NCBI GenBank assembly: GCA_910584695.1
Contig: CAJUBR010000065.1
Span: 1-15,646 of the forward strand
Source: an uncultured Lachnospiraceae bacterium
GTDB lineage: Bacteria; Bacillota; Clostridia; Lachnospirales; Lachnospiraceae
Reading direction: 5' to 3'
Length of the DNA: 15,646 bases
The notes under the pieces were generated by a model. It did not search any database. It had not been told where the DNA came from and worked only from the letters and a program-made list of their open reading frames with translations. This document shows, one piece after another, positions 7,407-13,262 of the stretch. Position 1 is the first letter of the stretch; the number at the start of each line of letters is the position of its first letter. Made by a program: the position numbers and the translations under genes.

Positions 7407-8192
7407 ATGGCAATATTGGAGGTTCAAAATATTGAAAAGAGCTTTGGAGCTACAAAGGTTTTAAAGGATATCAGTTTTTCGCTGGAGCAGGGACAGGCAC
7501 TGGCAATTATCGGGTCTTCTGGTTCTGGTAAGACAACCCTGCTCCGGTGTCTGAACTTTTTGGAAAAGCCAGATAACGGAAAAATTATCGTACAGGGAGA
7601 AACGCTTTTCGATGGAGAAAAAACACAGTTGGAAAGAGAGAAGGAGATTCGCAGGAAGCGTCTTCACTTTGGTATGGTATTCCAGTCATTTCATCTGTTT
7701 CCGCAATATACTGCCCTGCAAAATGTTATGCTGGCAGGAGAGCTTTTAGCAAAGGAGAAACCGGACTTTAAGGAGCATAAAAAAGAAATATTGGCCGGGC
7801 TGGAGGAAAATGCAAAGCAGCTTTTGGATAAAATGGGGCTTTCCGACAGGATATCCCATTATCCCCATCAGTTATCCGGCGGGCAGCAGCAAAGAGTCGC
7901 CATTGCCAGGGCGCTGGCATTAAAACCGGATATTTTATGTTTTGATGAGCCGACCTCGGCGTTAGACCCGGAGTTAACCGGTGAAGTGTTAAAGGTGATA
8001 CGTGCTTTAGCAGATCAGGAGACCACCATGGTGATTGTGACTCATGAGATGGCATTTGCCAGAGATGTGGCAGATCAGGTAATCTTTATGGACGAAGGAG
8101 TCATCTTAGAACAAGGAGAAGCAAAACAGGTAATCGAGCATCCGAAGGAGGAGCGTACCAGACAGTTTTTGTCACGGTTCGCAGAGAAATAA
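7407..8192 (+). CDS. Amino-acid ABC transporter ATP-binding protein (GlnQ/HisP type)
   Basis: A 261-residue ATPase that powers the importer from the cytoplasmic side. All nucleotide-binding motifs are intact: Walker A GSSGSGKT at 36-43, Q-loop Gln93 in GMVFQSFHLFP, signature LSGGQQQ at 156-162, Walker B DILCFDE at 175-181, D-loop SALD, and H-loop His213 in VTHE. The FHLFP wording after the Q-loop is typical of the polar amino-acid family. An AGGAGG site precedes the ATG, 12 bases after the permease stop. A stretch of about 30 residues rich in Lys and Glu (116-139) is somewhat longer than in GlnQ but does not touch a motif. It ends the operon; a terminator follows. Confidence 0.95.
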   Translation: MAILEVQNIEKSFGATKVLKDISFSLEQGQALAIIGSSGSGKTTLLRCLNFLEKPDNGKIIVQGETLFDGEKTQLEREKEIRRKRLHFGMVFQSFHLFPQYTALQNVMLAGELLAKEKPDFKEHKKEILAGLEENAKQLLDKMGLSDRISHYPHQLSGGQQQRVAIARALALKPDILCFDEPTSALDPELTGEVLKVIRALADQETTMVIVTHEMAFARDVADQVIFMDEGVILEQGEAKQVIEHPKEERTRQFLSRFAEK

Positions 8193-8221
8193 TCAGCTTT
8201 TCGTTTGCCGGGGAGATACAT

Positions 8222-8274
8222 AAAAAGGCTGCTGCATTAAGAGAATTTTTCTCTTAATGCGGCAGCTTTTTTCT
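8222..8274 (+). terminator. Intrinsic terminator of the transporter operon
   Basis: A long stem with left arm 8228-8244 and right arm 8250-8266 (17 bp, one G-U pair) around a short T-rich loop. The right side is followed by TTTTTT and the left side is preceded by an A run, so it could also work in the opposite direction. Confidence 0.9.
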
Positions 8275-8313
8275 TCTACCCTATTTACAAGTGTCAAAAT
8301 AACAAAATCGTCT

Positions 8314-8329
8314 TAGGCAATTGCAAAAC
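8314..8329 (+). repeat. Solo copy of the MITE left-end repeat
   Basis: The 16-mer TAGGCAATTGCAAAAC is identical, in the same orientation, to the left terminal repeat of the element at 10532-10676. No matching right end with flanking duplication follows; a GTTTTG at 8413-8418 is the only trace that could belong to one. I read it as the remnant of a second, decayed or truncated copy. Confidence 0.6.
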
Positions 8330-8362
8330 TTCCTATTTTTAGGACCTAGTTGTACAATATAA

Positions 8363-8425
8363 GCAATATCATAAGCAGAGTACTTTGGTACGTTATGTAT
8401 CATTGCGGTGGGGTTTTGTTTTTTT
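8363..8425 (+). other. Imperfect hairpin with a T-rich tail upstream of the pyrE promoter
   Basis: GCAAT at 8363-8367 pairs with ATTGC at 8402-8406, CATAA at 8370-8374 pairs with TTATG at 8393-8397, and GTAC at 8380-8383 pairs with GTAC at 8388-8391 over a TTTG loop, with bulges between. A G/T-rich tail with a run of seven T follows at 8407-8425. It may be a weak second terminator or the inner part of the decayed repeat element that begins at 8314. Confidence 0.4.
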
Positions 8426-8439
8426 CAAGAGTTCCTTGA

Positions 8440-8468
8440 TTGCTATATACGGAAAAATATGGTAGAAT
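8440..8468 (+). promoter_or_regulatory. Promoter of pyrE
   Basis: TTGCTA at 8440-8445 and TAGAAT at 8463-8468 with a 17-base spacer and a TGn extension. Initiation near 8475 gives a leader of about 144 bases, long enough to hold a regulatory structure. Confidence 0.6.
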
Positions 8469-8506
8469 AGAAAAGATTGAAAAAACAGATATAGATTTTA
8501 GACCCT

Positions 8507-8560
8507 TTACATCATATGAGAGGAATTTGCGATGATATAGTTATGTTAAAAATGATGTAA
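8507..8560 (+). other. Inverted repeat in the pyrE leader
   Basis: TTACATCAT at 8507-8515 is perfectly complementary to ATGATGTAA at 8552-8560. The same left arm can pair instead, more weakly, with ATGAT at 8532-8536. No U tract follows. It may be a regulatory leader fold or chance in AT-rich DNA. Confidence 0.3.
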
Positions 8561-8618
8561 TTAGGTAGTAAAAAGCAAAGGCTTAAAAAGTCTATCATTA
8601 GGGAGGTTTAAAGAGTAA

Positions 8619-9293
8619 ATGGAACAATACAAAAAGGAATTTATCGAATTCATGATTGATTGTAATGTACTTAAGTTTGGAGATTTTGTGACAAAGAGCG
8701 GCAGAAAGACTCCGTTTTTTGTAAATACCGGGTTTTATAGGACAGGCTCTCAGTTAAAGCGTCTAGGGGAGTATTATGCGGAGGCAATCAACAGCGAATT
8801 CGGAATGGATTTTGATGTGTTATTCGGACCTGCATATAAAGGAATTCCTCTTACGGTAGCCACAGCTATGGCCATTGCAGAATTATATGATGAGGACATT
8901 AAGTATTGTTCAAACCGTAAGGAAATAAAGGATCATGGCGATAAAGGAATTCTTTTGGGAAGCCCTATTGCGGATGGGGATAAGGTTGTAATTATTGAAG
9001 ATGTTACAACTGCAGGTACTTCAATTGAAGAAACACTGCCGATCATCAAAGCCCAGGGGGATGTGGATATGGTAGGAATGGTAGTTTCTGTAGACCGGAT
9101 GGAACGGGGACAGGGAAGCCAGTCTGCCTTAAAAGAGATTGAAGAGAAATACGGATTTAAGACAACTGCAATCGTTACAATGGAAGAGGTGGTTGAACAT
9201 CTGTATAATAAACCGTATAAAGGGAAAATAATTATTGATGATACATTAAAAGCGGCGATTGATGCATACTACGAGCAGTATGGTGTAAAGTAA
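8619..9293 (+). CDS. pyrE: Orotate phosphoribosyltransferase
   Basis: A 224-residue type I phosphoribosyltransferase that joins orotate to PRPP to give OMP, the substrate of PyrF. The PRPP-binding signature VVIIEDVTTAGTS lies at 123-135 and FGPAYKGI at 69-76. The flexible catalytic loop, with conserved Lys and His, is at 100-110 (RKEIKDHGDKG). The N-terminal orotate-site segment KSGRKTPFFVNTG is at 26-38. The length is typical of clostridial PyrE. GGGAGG precedes the ATG at a slightly long distance (12 bases after GGAGG). It stands 3.1 kb from pyrD, behind the amino-acid transporter, with its own promoter, and is followed at 18 bases by a small membrane-peptide gene. Confidence 0.96.
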   Translation: MEQYKKEFIEFMIDCNVLKFGDFVTKSGRKTPFFVNTGFYRTGSQLKRLGEYYAEAINSEFGMDFDVLFGPAYKGIPLTVATAMAIAELYDEDIKYCSNRKEIKDHGDKGILLGSPIADGDKVVIIEDVTTAGTSIEETLPIIKAQGDVDMVGMVVSVDRMERGQGSQSALKEIEEKYGFKTTAIVTMEEVVEHLYNKPYKGKIIIDDTLKAAIDAYYEQYGVK

Positions 9294-9311
9294 GAAAAAT
9301 GGAGGTATCTT

Positions 9312-9464
9312 ATGAATGAAAAGGTTTACAAGACAATGAAAAAAGTCGGAGCATGTAATATTGTGTTTGGAATATTGCTGATTGTATTCGGGGTAACAGT
9401 AGGAGTGCTGCAAATTGTTCATGGTGGAAAACTTCTAAACGATAAGAAAGAGATTACTTTTTAA
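9312..9464 (+). CDS. Small single-span membrane protein of unknown function (50 aa)
   Basis: An open reading frame of 50 codons with a strong GGAGG site six bases before the ATG, 18 bases after the pyrE stop and on the same strand. The protein has a basic N-terminus (NEKVYKTMKK), one hydrophobic segment at about 16-37 rich in Gly, Val and Ile (NIVFGILLIVFGVTVGVL), and a polar C-terminal tail ending LLNDKKEITF. It would be an integral membrane peptide with no cleavage site. I do not recognise a named family. The ribosome binding site, position and composition support a real gene co-transcribed with pyrE; it is short enough to be missed by usual length cut-offs. Confidence 0.7.
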   Translation: MNEKVYKTMKKVGACNIVFGILLIVFGVTVGVLQIVHGGKLLNDKKEITF

Positions 9465-9494
9465 TTCCTGGGGCGGGAGTAGTGAATGGATAGC

Positions 9495-9548
9495 AGAAAT
9501 GCACGGACACATGTTGCTTTTGTTAGCTGAGAGTGTTTGTGCATTTCT
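9495..9548 (+). other. Long inverted repeat between the small membrane gene and degV
   Basis: AGAAATGCACGGACAC at 9495-9510 pairs along its full 16 bases with 9533-9548, with two adjacent G-U pairs, around a 22-base loop. The following bases are only moderately T-rich. It may be a weak terminator for the pyrE unit or another structured RNA; the degV ribosome binding site lies about 75 bases further on. Confidence 0.5.
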
Positions 9549-9635
9549 ATTATTCTTGGCCAAAGGGATTGTGCATGGTTCCTTGTACTAAAATATGTAT
9601 TGTTTGAATGGGATAAAGGAAAGGAGATTTCGATT

Positions 9636-10529
9636 ATGGCATTTCAGATTATAACGGATAGTTCATGCGACCTTAGTACCGATCTTATAAAAGAAAAGCA
9701 TTTACATGTGGTTCCTTTTTATATCTCTTTTGACGAAGAGAATTATTTTAAGGAAAATGAGGAGATACAGGTACATGAATTTTACCAGAGGATGGTAGAT
9801 CATCCGGAAGTTTTTCCAAAAACTTCTTTGCCGTCAGTAGAAGATTATATGGATGCATTTATACCTTATATAAAGAAGGGAACGGATATTATCTGCATCT
9901 GCATTACAACAAAATTCAGCGGTTCTTATAATTCGGCATGTACTGCAAAGGATATTATTTTAGAGGACAGTCCGGAGGCAAAGATTACGGTTATTGATGC
10001 AACGGTAAATACGGTTTTGCAGGGCATTTTAGTTTTAGAGGCTGTCAGGATGCAGGAAGATGGTTTGGAATATGAACAGGTGATTGCGGGAATCCAACGG
10101 ATTAAGACAACCGGAAGGATTATTTTTACAGTTGGAAATATGGATTATCTGATTCATGGGGGAAGAGTAGGAAAGGTTATGAAAGTAGCAGTAAATGCTC
10201 TTAAGATCCGTCCTCTGATTATTTTAAAGGAGGGAGAGATTTTTCCTTTTGGCGTTGCCAGAAGCAGACACAAATCTATTCAGAAACTTCTCGATAAGAC
10301 AAAAGCTCATTTTGAAGAGATAAAAGAGTCACCAGACAATTATATCATTGTGGTGGGCTATGGATATGACTATGAGGAGGCGGAAATGTTTCGTGAGGAG
10401 TTGTTGAAATCGCTTAAAGGGTATTCGAATATAACGGATATCCCGATTTTTCAAATCGGAGCGATGATCGGTGTGCATACAGGTCCGTATCCGTTAGGCA
10501 TTGGTCTGTTACGCAGGTATGATAAGTAG
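9636..10529 (+). CDS. DegV family fatty-acid-binding protein
   Basis: A 297-residue DegV-fold protein. The family binds a fatty acid between two domains, and some members (FakB) hand the fatty acid to the kinase FakA for phosphorylation. The signs are an N-terminal TDSSCDLS at 7-14, TSLPS at 63-67, SGSYNSA at 95-101 with the lipid head-group serine region, GGRVGK at 175-180, and the C-terminal GAMIGVHTGPYPLGIG at 275-290. I chose the ATG at 9636, with AAGGAG about ten bases upstream, because upstream codons in the same frame run into the intergenic hairpin and do not look like DegV. No fakA is in the window. The stop codon lies inside the left copy of an 11-bp direct repeat that flanks a MITE-like element. 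Confidence 0.9.
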   Translation: MAFQIITDSSCDLSTDLIKEKHLHVVPFYISFDEENYFKENEEIQVHEFYQRMVDHPEVFPKTSLPSVEDYMDAFIPYIKKGTDIICICITTKFSGSYNSACTAKDIILEDSPEAKITVIDATVNTVLQGILVLEAVRMQEDGLEYEQVIAGIQRIKTTGRIIFTVGNMDYLIHGGRVGKVMKVAVNALKIRPLIILKEGEIFPFGVARSRHKSIQKLLDKTKAHFEEIKESPDNYIIVVGYGYDYEEAEMFREELLKSLKGYSNITDIPIFQIGAMIGVHTGPYPLGIGLLRRYDK

Positions 10530-10531
10530 AA
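10521..10531 (+). repeat. Left copy of the putative target-site duplication
   Basis: GATAAGTAGAA directly abuts the left end of the inverted-repeat element and contains the last two codons and the stop of degV. The matching sequence GATAAGTAAAA abuts the right end at 10677-10687 (10 of 11 identical, first 8 exact). Confidence 0.7.
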
Positions 10532-10676
10532 TAGGCAATTGCAAAACCCGGTAAAGTGGATTATATGTATTTTGAATATACTTAAACTTTGCGACAGCAT
10601 TAGAAATGTTAGCCAAGCAAAGTTTAAGTATATTTAAAATATGTATCACACAGAATAACTGTTTTGCAATTACCTA
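10532..10676 (+). mobile_element. MITE-like non-autonomous inverted-repeat element (145 bp)
   Basis: The ends are 16-bp terminal inverted repeats: TAGGCAATTGCAAAAC at 10532-10547 and its complement at 10661-10676, with one mismatch. Inside, 10563-10592 pairs over 30 bp with 10617-10646, with only three G-U pairs, and a further 6-bp stem (10596-10601 with 10605-10610) fills the loop. There is no open reading frame, so it would need a transposase supplied in trans. Flanking direct repeats support insertion by transposition. A 16-base copy of the left end is at 8314. I cannot name the parent insertion sequence; a duplication of 8 to 11 bp is compatible with several families. A non-mobile structured RNA is the alternative. 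Confidence 0.72.
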
Positions 10677-10687
10677 GATAAGTAAAA
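10677..10687 (+). repeat. Right copy of the putative target-site duplication
   Basis: GATAAGTAAAA abuts the right end of the element and matches 10521-10531 at 10 of 11 positions. Removing the element and one copy would restore a simple degV end with a TAA or TAG stop. Confidence 0.7.
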
Positions 10688-10849
10688 AAGACGGAGGGAA
10701 AGTTTTTTTGTATATTTTGTGCAGATTGGTGGCAGAATAGAACTAGAAAGATATACCATAGTAATGAAAACCAATATTGTAAATATGCACAATTTCTGTC
10801 AGATTCAGTGTAAAAAATGCAGAAAATGAAAAAAATTGGATAAAATCAC

Positions 10850-10878
10850 TTACGAAAATAACAAAAATTTGTTATGAT
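10850..10878 (+). promoter_or_regulatory. Promoter of the CarD-family gene
   Basis: TTACGA at 10850-10855 and TATGAT at 10873-10878 with a 17-base spacer; TGT directly before the -10 box gives a TGn extension. Initiation near 10885 leaves about 40 bases before the ATG. Between the MITE-like element and this promoter (10688-10849) I see only AT-rich DNA. Confidence 0.6.
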
Positions 10879-10925
10879 AAAAAATATGGATAGGCGTTAA
10901 CCGAATTTAGAAAGAGAGGAGAAAT

Positions 10926-11447
10926 ATGTTTGAAATTGGTGAGTATATCGTTTATGGAATGAACGGTGTATGCAGGGTGGAAGAGATAGGTACAATGAAT
11001 TTAGGTGGTATTGATAGTGATAAGTTATATTATACACTTTTACCCCTTTATGCAAAGGGAAGCAGGGTATTTACACCTGTGGATAACCAGAAAGTCATTA
11101 TGAGAAACGTGATTACAAGAGAAGAAGCCTGCAGCTTGATTGATGAAATGAAAGACGTAGAATTGATTGAAGTAACAGATGATAAGCATAGGGAACTTGC
11201 TTATAAAGAGGCACTTAAGACTTGCGACTGCCGGGAATGGATTCGGATTATCAATACAATTTTGAAGAGAAAAGAAGAACGTCTGGCACAGGGGAAGAAA
11301 ATGTCGGCTTGTGATGAAAAGTACCTGAAACAGGCACGGGATAATTTATATGGTGAATTTGCCCTAAGTCTTACGATGGAAAAAGACGAAGTAGAAGATT
11401 ATATGGAGCATCGTATTACATTGAAAGAGATGGCTTCTGCTTCTTGA
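10926..11447 (+). CDS. CarD-family transcriptional regulator
   Basis: A 173-residue protein of the CarD/CdnL family, which binds the RNA polymerase beta subunit and affects promoter opening at many genes. The N-terminal polymerase-interacting Tudor-like domain is at about 1-60: F-x-I-G-E-Y-I-V-Y-G-M-N-G-V-C at the start and the strand around YYTLLPLYAKGSRVFTPV at 36-53. A helical C-terminal domain (about 63-165), including the charged helix RIINTILKRKEERLAQGKKM, would contact DNA near the -10 region. Length matches the family. A GAGGAG site precedes the ATG. It has its own promoter and stands alone between the MITE-like element and the malQ unit; nothing here shows that it controls either. 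Confidence 0.9.
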   Translation: MFEIGEYIVYGMNGVCRVEEIGTMNLGGIDSDKLYYTLLPLYAKGSRVFTPVDNQKVIMRNVITREEACSLIDEMKDVELIEVTDDKHRELAYKEALKTCDCREWIRIINTILKRKEERLAQGKKMSACDEKYLKQARDNLYGEFALSLTMEKDEVEDYMEHRITLKEMASAS

Positions 11448-11498
11448 TGATATGGTTGTGGTTTGTGGAGAAAATGACCGGCCTTCTTAATCTTTGCA

Positions 11499-11541
11499 GG
11501 CAGCGGATCAAAGTGATACCTTTATGACTTTGAACGCTGCC
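11499..11541 (+). other. Two-part hairpin downstream of the CarD gene
   Basis: GGCAGCG at 11499-11505 pairs with CGCTGCC at 11535-11541, and TCAAAGT at 11508-11514 pairs with ACTTTGA at 11527-11533, separated by a small internal loop (2 and 1 bases) and closed by a 12-base loop. No T run follows, so it is not a standard intrinsic terminator. Confidence 0.5.
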
Positions 11542-11636
11542 ATAAGGGTCAGATATCCTGCTATAGTGCTGTATACAGCTTTTATGCTTTGTCAGCTTAT
11601 ATGGGGATTAGATGATAGAAAGAAGGACGGTTGTTT

Positions 11637-11664
11637 TTGTTTTCGTACGGCTGTTCGCTATAAA
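11637..11664 (+). promoter_or_regulatory. Possible promoter of malQ-glgP
   Basis: TTGTTT at 11637-11642 and TATAAA at 11659-11664 with a 16-base spacer, about 100 bases before malQ. The surrounding DNA is very AT-rich, so chance matches are easy; I see no LacI-type operator beside it. Confidence 0.35.
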
Positions 11665-11764
11665 AGAAATTCAACATATATCTCAGATTTCTTATATATA
11701 TTTTTGGGGTGGCAGTTGGTAACATAAAACTGAATGGAAGATAATAACAGAAAAGAGGTCAACG

Positions 11765-13258
11765 ATGTTGGAAGATACAGAATTAAAAAGGGGAGCGGGA
11801 ATCTTGCTTCCGATATCCAGCCTTCCGTCACCTTATGGAATCGGTACATTTGGTAAGGAGGCATACCATTTTGTGGATCAGTTGTGTGAAGCAGGACAAA
11901 AGTATTGGCAGGTGTTGCCGTTAGGTCCGACGAGCTATGGGGACAGTCCTTATCAGTCTTTTTCTGCCTTTGCTGGTAATCCATATTTTATTGATTTGGA
12001 CATGCTGATCGAAGAAGAACTTTTAGAACGCAGCGAAGTAGAGAAGATTAAATGGAGTGACAAAGCAGATCGGATCAGTTATGAAGCACTCTGGGAGAAT
12101 CGTTATCAGGTTCTGCGTCAGGCATATAGAAAAAGCAATCATAAAAGGTCTGAGAAATATCAGGATTTTATTAAGGAAAACAAAGACTGGGTAGAGGACT
12201 ATGGGTTGTTTATGGCATGTAAGGCACATTTCGGACATCAGGAATGGTTGAAGTGGGATGAAGATATTCGCTTAAGAAAGGAAGAAGCGGTTCTTTCCTA
12301 TCAGAAAACGTTAAGTGATGAGATTGATTTTTATATATTTTTACAATACAAATTTTTTGAACAATGGAATCGTTTGAAAAAATATGCAAATGAACAGAAT
12401 ATCAAGATTATCGGAGATATGCCGATTTATGTGGCTCTTGACAGTTCCGATGTATGGATTCATCCGGATTTGTTTGAGTTGGATGAAGACCGGAAACCGA
12501 TTAATGTGGCAGGATGTCCGCCGGATGCATTTTCGGATGACGGACAAAAATGGGGAAATCCGCTGTATGACTGGAAAGCTATGGAAAAAGAAGATTTCTC
12601 ATGGTGGAAACGCAGAATGGAAGGTGCTGCTAAACTGTTTGATGTGGTAAGGATTGATCATTTTATCGGAATTGTAAGATATTATGTGATTCCAGCAGAT
12701 GACAGTGCAAAAAAAGGTCATTATGAATGGGGACCGGGTGAGAAATTGACAAAGGCTTTAGATGAGGCAAGAGGTGATACAAAGATTATCGCAGAGGATT
12801 TGGGCGTTGTGATTCCAGAAGTGAATGAATTGCTTGAAAAAGTCGGTTATCCGGGAATGAAGGTGATTGAGTTTGCATTTGACGGCAATAACCAGAATCC
12901 GTATCTGCCGCATATGTATACGAGAAACTGTATTGCTTATGGAGGAACACATGACAATGAAACACTCCGTGGGTATTATGATAATCTAAGTAAGGAACAT
13001 CTTGCTTATGCGCTTCAGTATACAGACAGCAACAGCAGGGATGAATTAATTCATCAGGTATTTTTGATGACCTATAGAAGTGTTGCAGATACCGTAATTT
13101 TCCAAATGCAGGATGTATTGGAAAAGGGAAATGAAGCAAGGATGAATCTGCCGGCTACCATTGGTGAAAATTGGAGATGGCGGTTAAAGAAAAATGAATT
13201 TAAAAAGAAGCAGATTAATTGGTTGAAAAACTTATCAATAATATATGGAAGGGATTGA
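11765..13258 (+). CDS. malQ: 4-alpha-glucanotransferase (amylomaltase), GH77
   Basis: A 497-residue cytoplasmic enzyme that transfers maltosyl and longer units between alpha-1,4-glucans, making linear chains long enough for the phosphorylase. The GH77 opening is plain: RGAGILLPISSLPSPYGIGT at 9-28, and later LPLGPTSYGDSPYQSFSAFA at 51-70. The three catalytic acids are present: nucleophile Asp298 in RIDHF, acid/base Glu344 in AEDLG, and Asp397 in GGTHDNETLRGYY. Length is normal for GH77 amylomaltases without extra N-terminal domains. A GAGG site lies just before the ATG. The last codons lie next to the start region of the phosphorylase gene, so the two are one transcription unit for glycogen or maltodextrin use. 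Confidence 0.95.
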   Translation: MLEDTELKRGAGILLPISSLPSPYGIGTFGKEAYHFVDQLCEAGQKYWQVLPLGPTSYGDSPYQSFSAFAGNPYFIDLDMLIEEELLERSEVEKIKWSDKADRISYEALWENRYQVLRQAYRKSNHKRSEKYQDFIKENKDWVEDYGLFMACKAHFGHQEWLKWDEDIRLRKEEAVLSYQKTLSDEIDFYIFLQYKFFEQWNRLKKYANEQNIKIIGDMPIYVALDSSDVWIHPDLFELDEDRKPINVAGCPPDAFSDDGQKWGNPLYDWKAMEKEDFSWWKRRMEGAAKLFDVVRIDHFIGIVRYYVIPADDSAKKGHYEWGPGEKLTKALDEARGDTKIIAEDLGVVIPEVNELLEKVGYPGMKVIEFAFDGNNQNPYLPHMYTRNCIAYGGTHDNETLRGYYDNLSKEHLAYALQYTDSNSRDELIHQVFLMTYRSVADTVIFQMQDVLEKGNEARMNLPATIGENWRWRLKKNEFKKKQINWLKNLSIIYGRD

Positions 13259-13262
13259 GAAC

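Larger units (their letters stand above)
11448..11764. other. Gene-free stretch between the CarD gene and malQ
   Basis: It holds a two-part hairpin (11499-11541), a possible promoter (11637-11664) and a perfect 12-bp palindrome GCTGTATACAGC at 11568-11579. A 17-codon reading frame starts at ATG 11474 behind GGAG and runs into the hairpin. A longer reading frame from a TTG at 11494 to 11727 has no ribosome binding site and an odd composition, and I do not accept it as a gene. No clear terminator for the CarD gene is visible. Confidence 0.5.

Noticed and set aside
8511..8528. Possible PyrR-binding loop (TGAGAGG) in the pyrE leader
   Set aside because: The G-rich half fits, but the preceding UCC and the following pyrimidine-U positions do not, and no terminator hairpin follows.
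11568..11579. Perfect 12-bp palindrome as a regulator operator for malQ
   Set aside because: It lacks the central CG of LacI-type operators, and no second copy or regulator gene is near; a single palindrome in AT-rich DNA is weak evidence.
11494..11727. 77-codon reading frame between the CarD gene and malQ
   Set aside because: It starts with TTG inside a hairpin region without a ribosome binding site, has a Cys- and aromatic-rich composition unlike the neighbours, and overlaps the likely malQ promoter.
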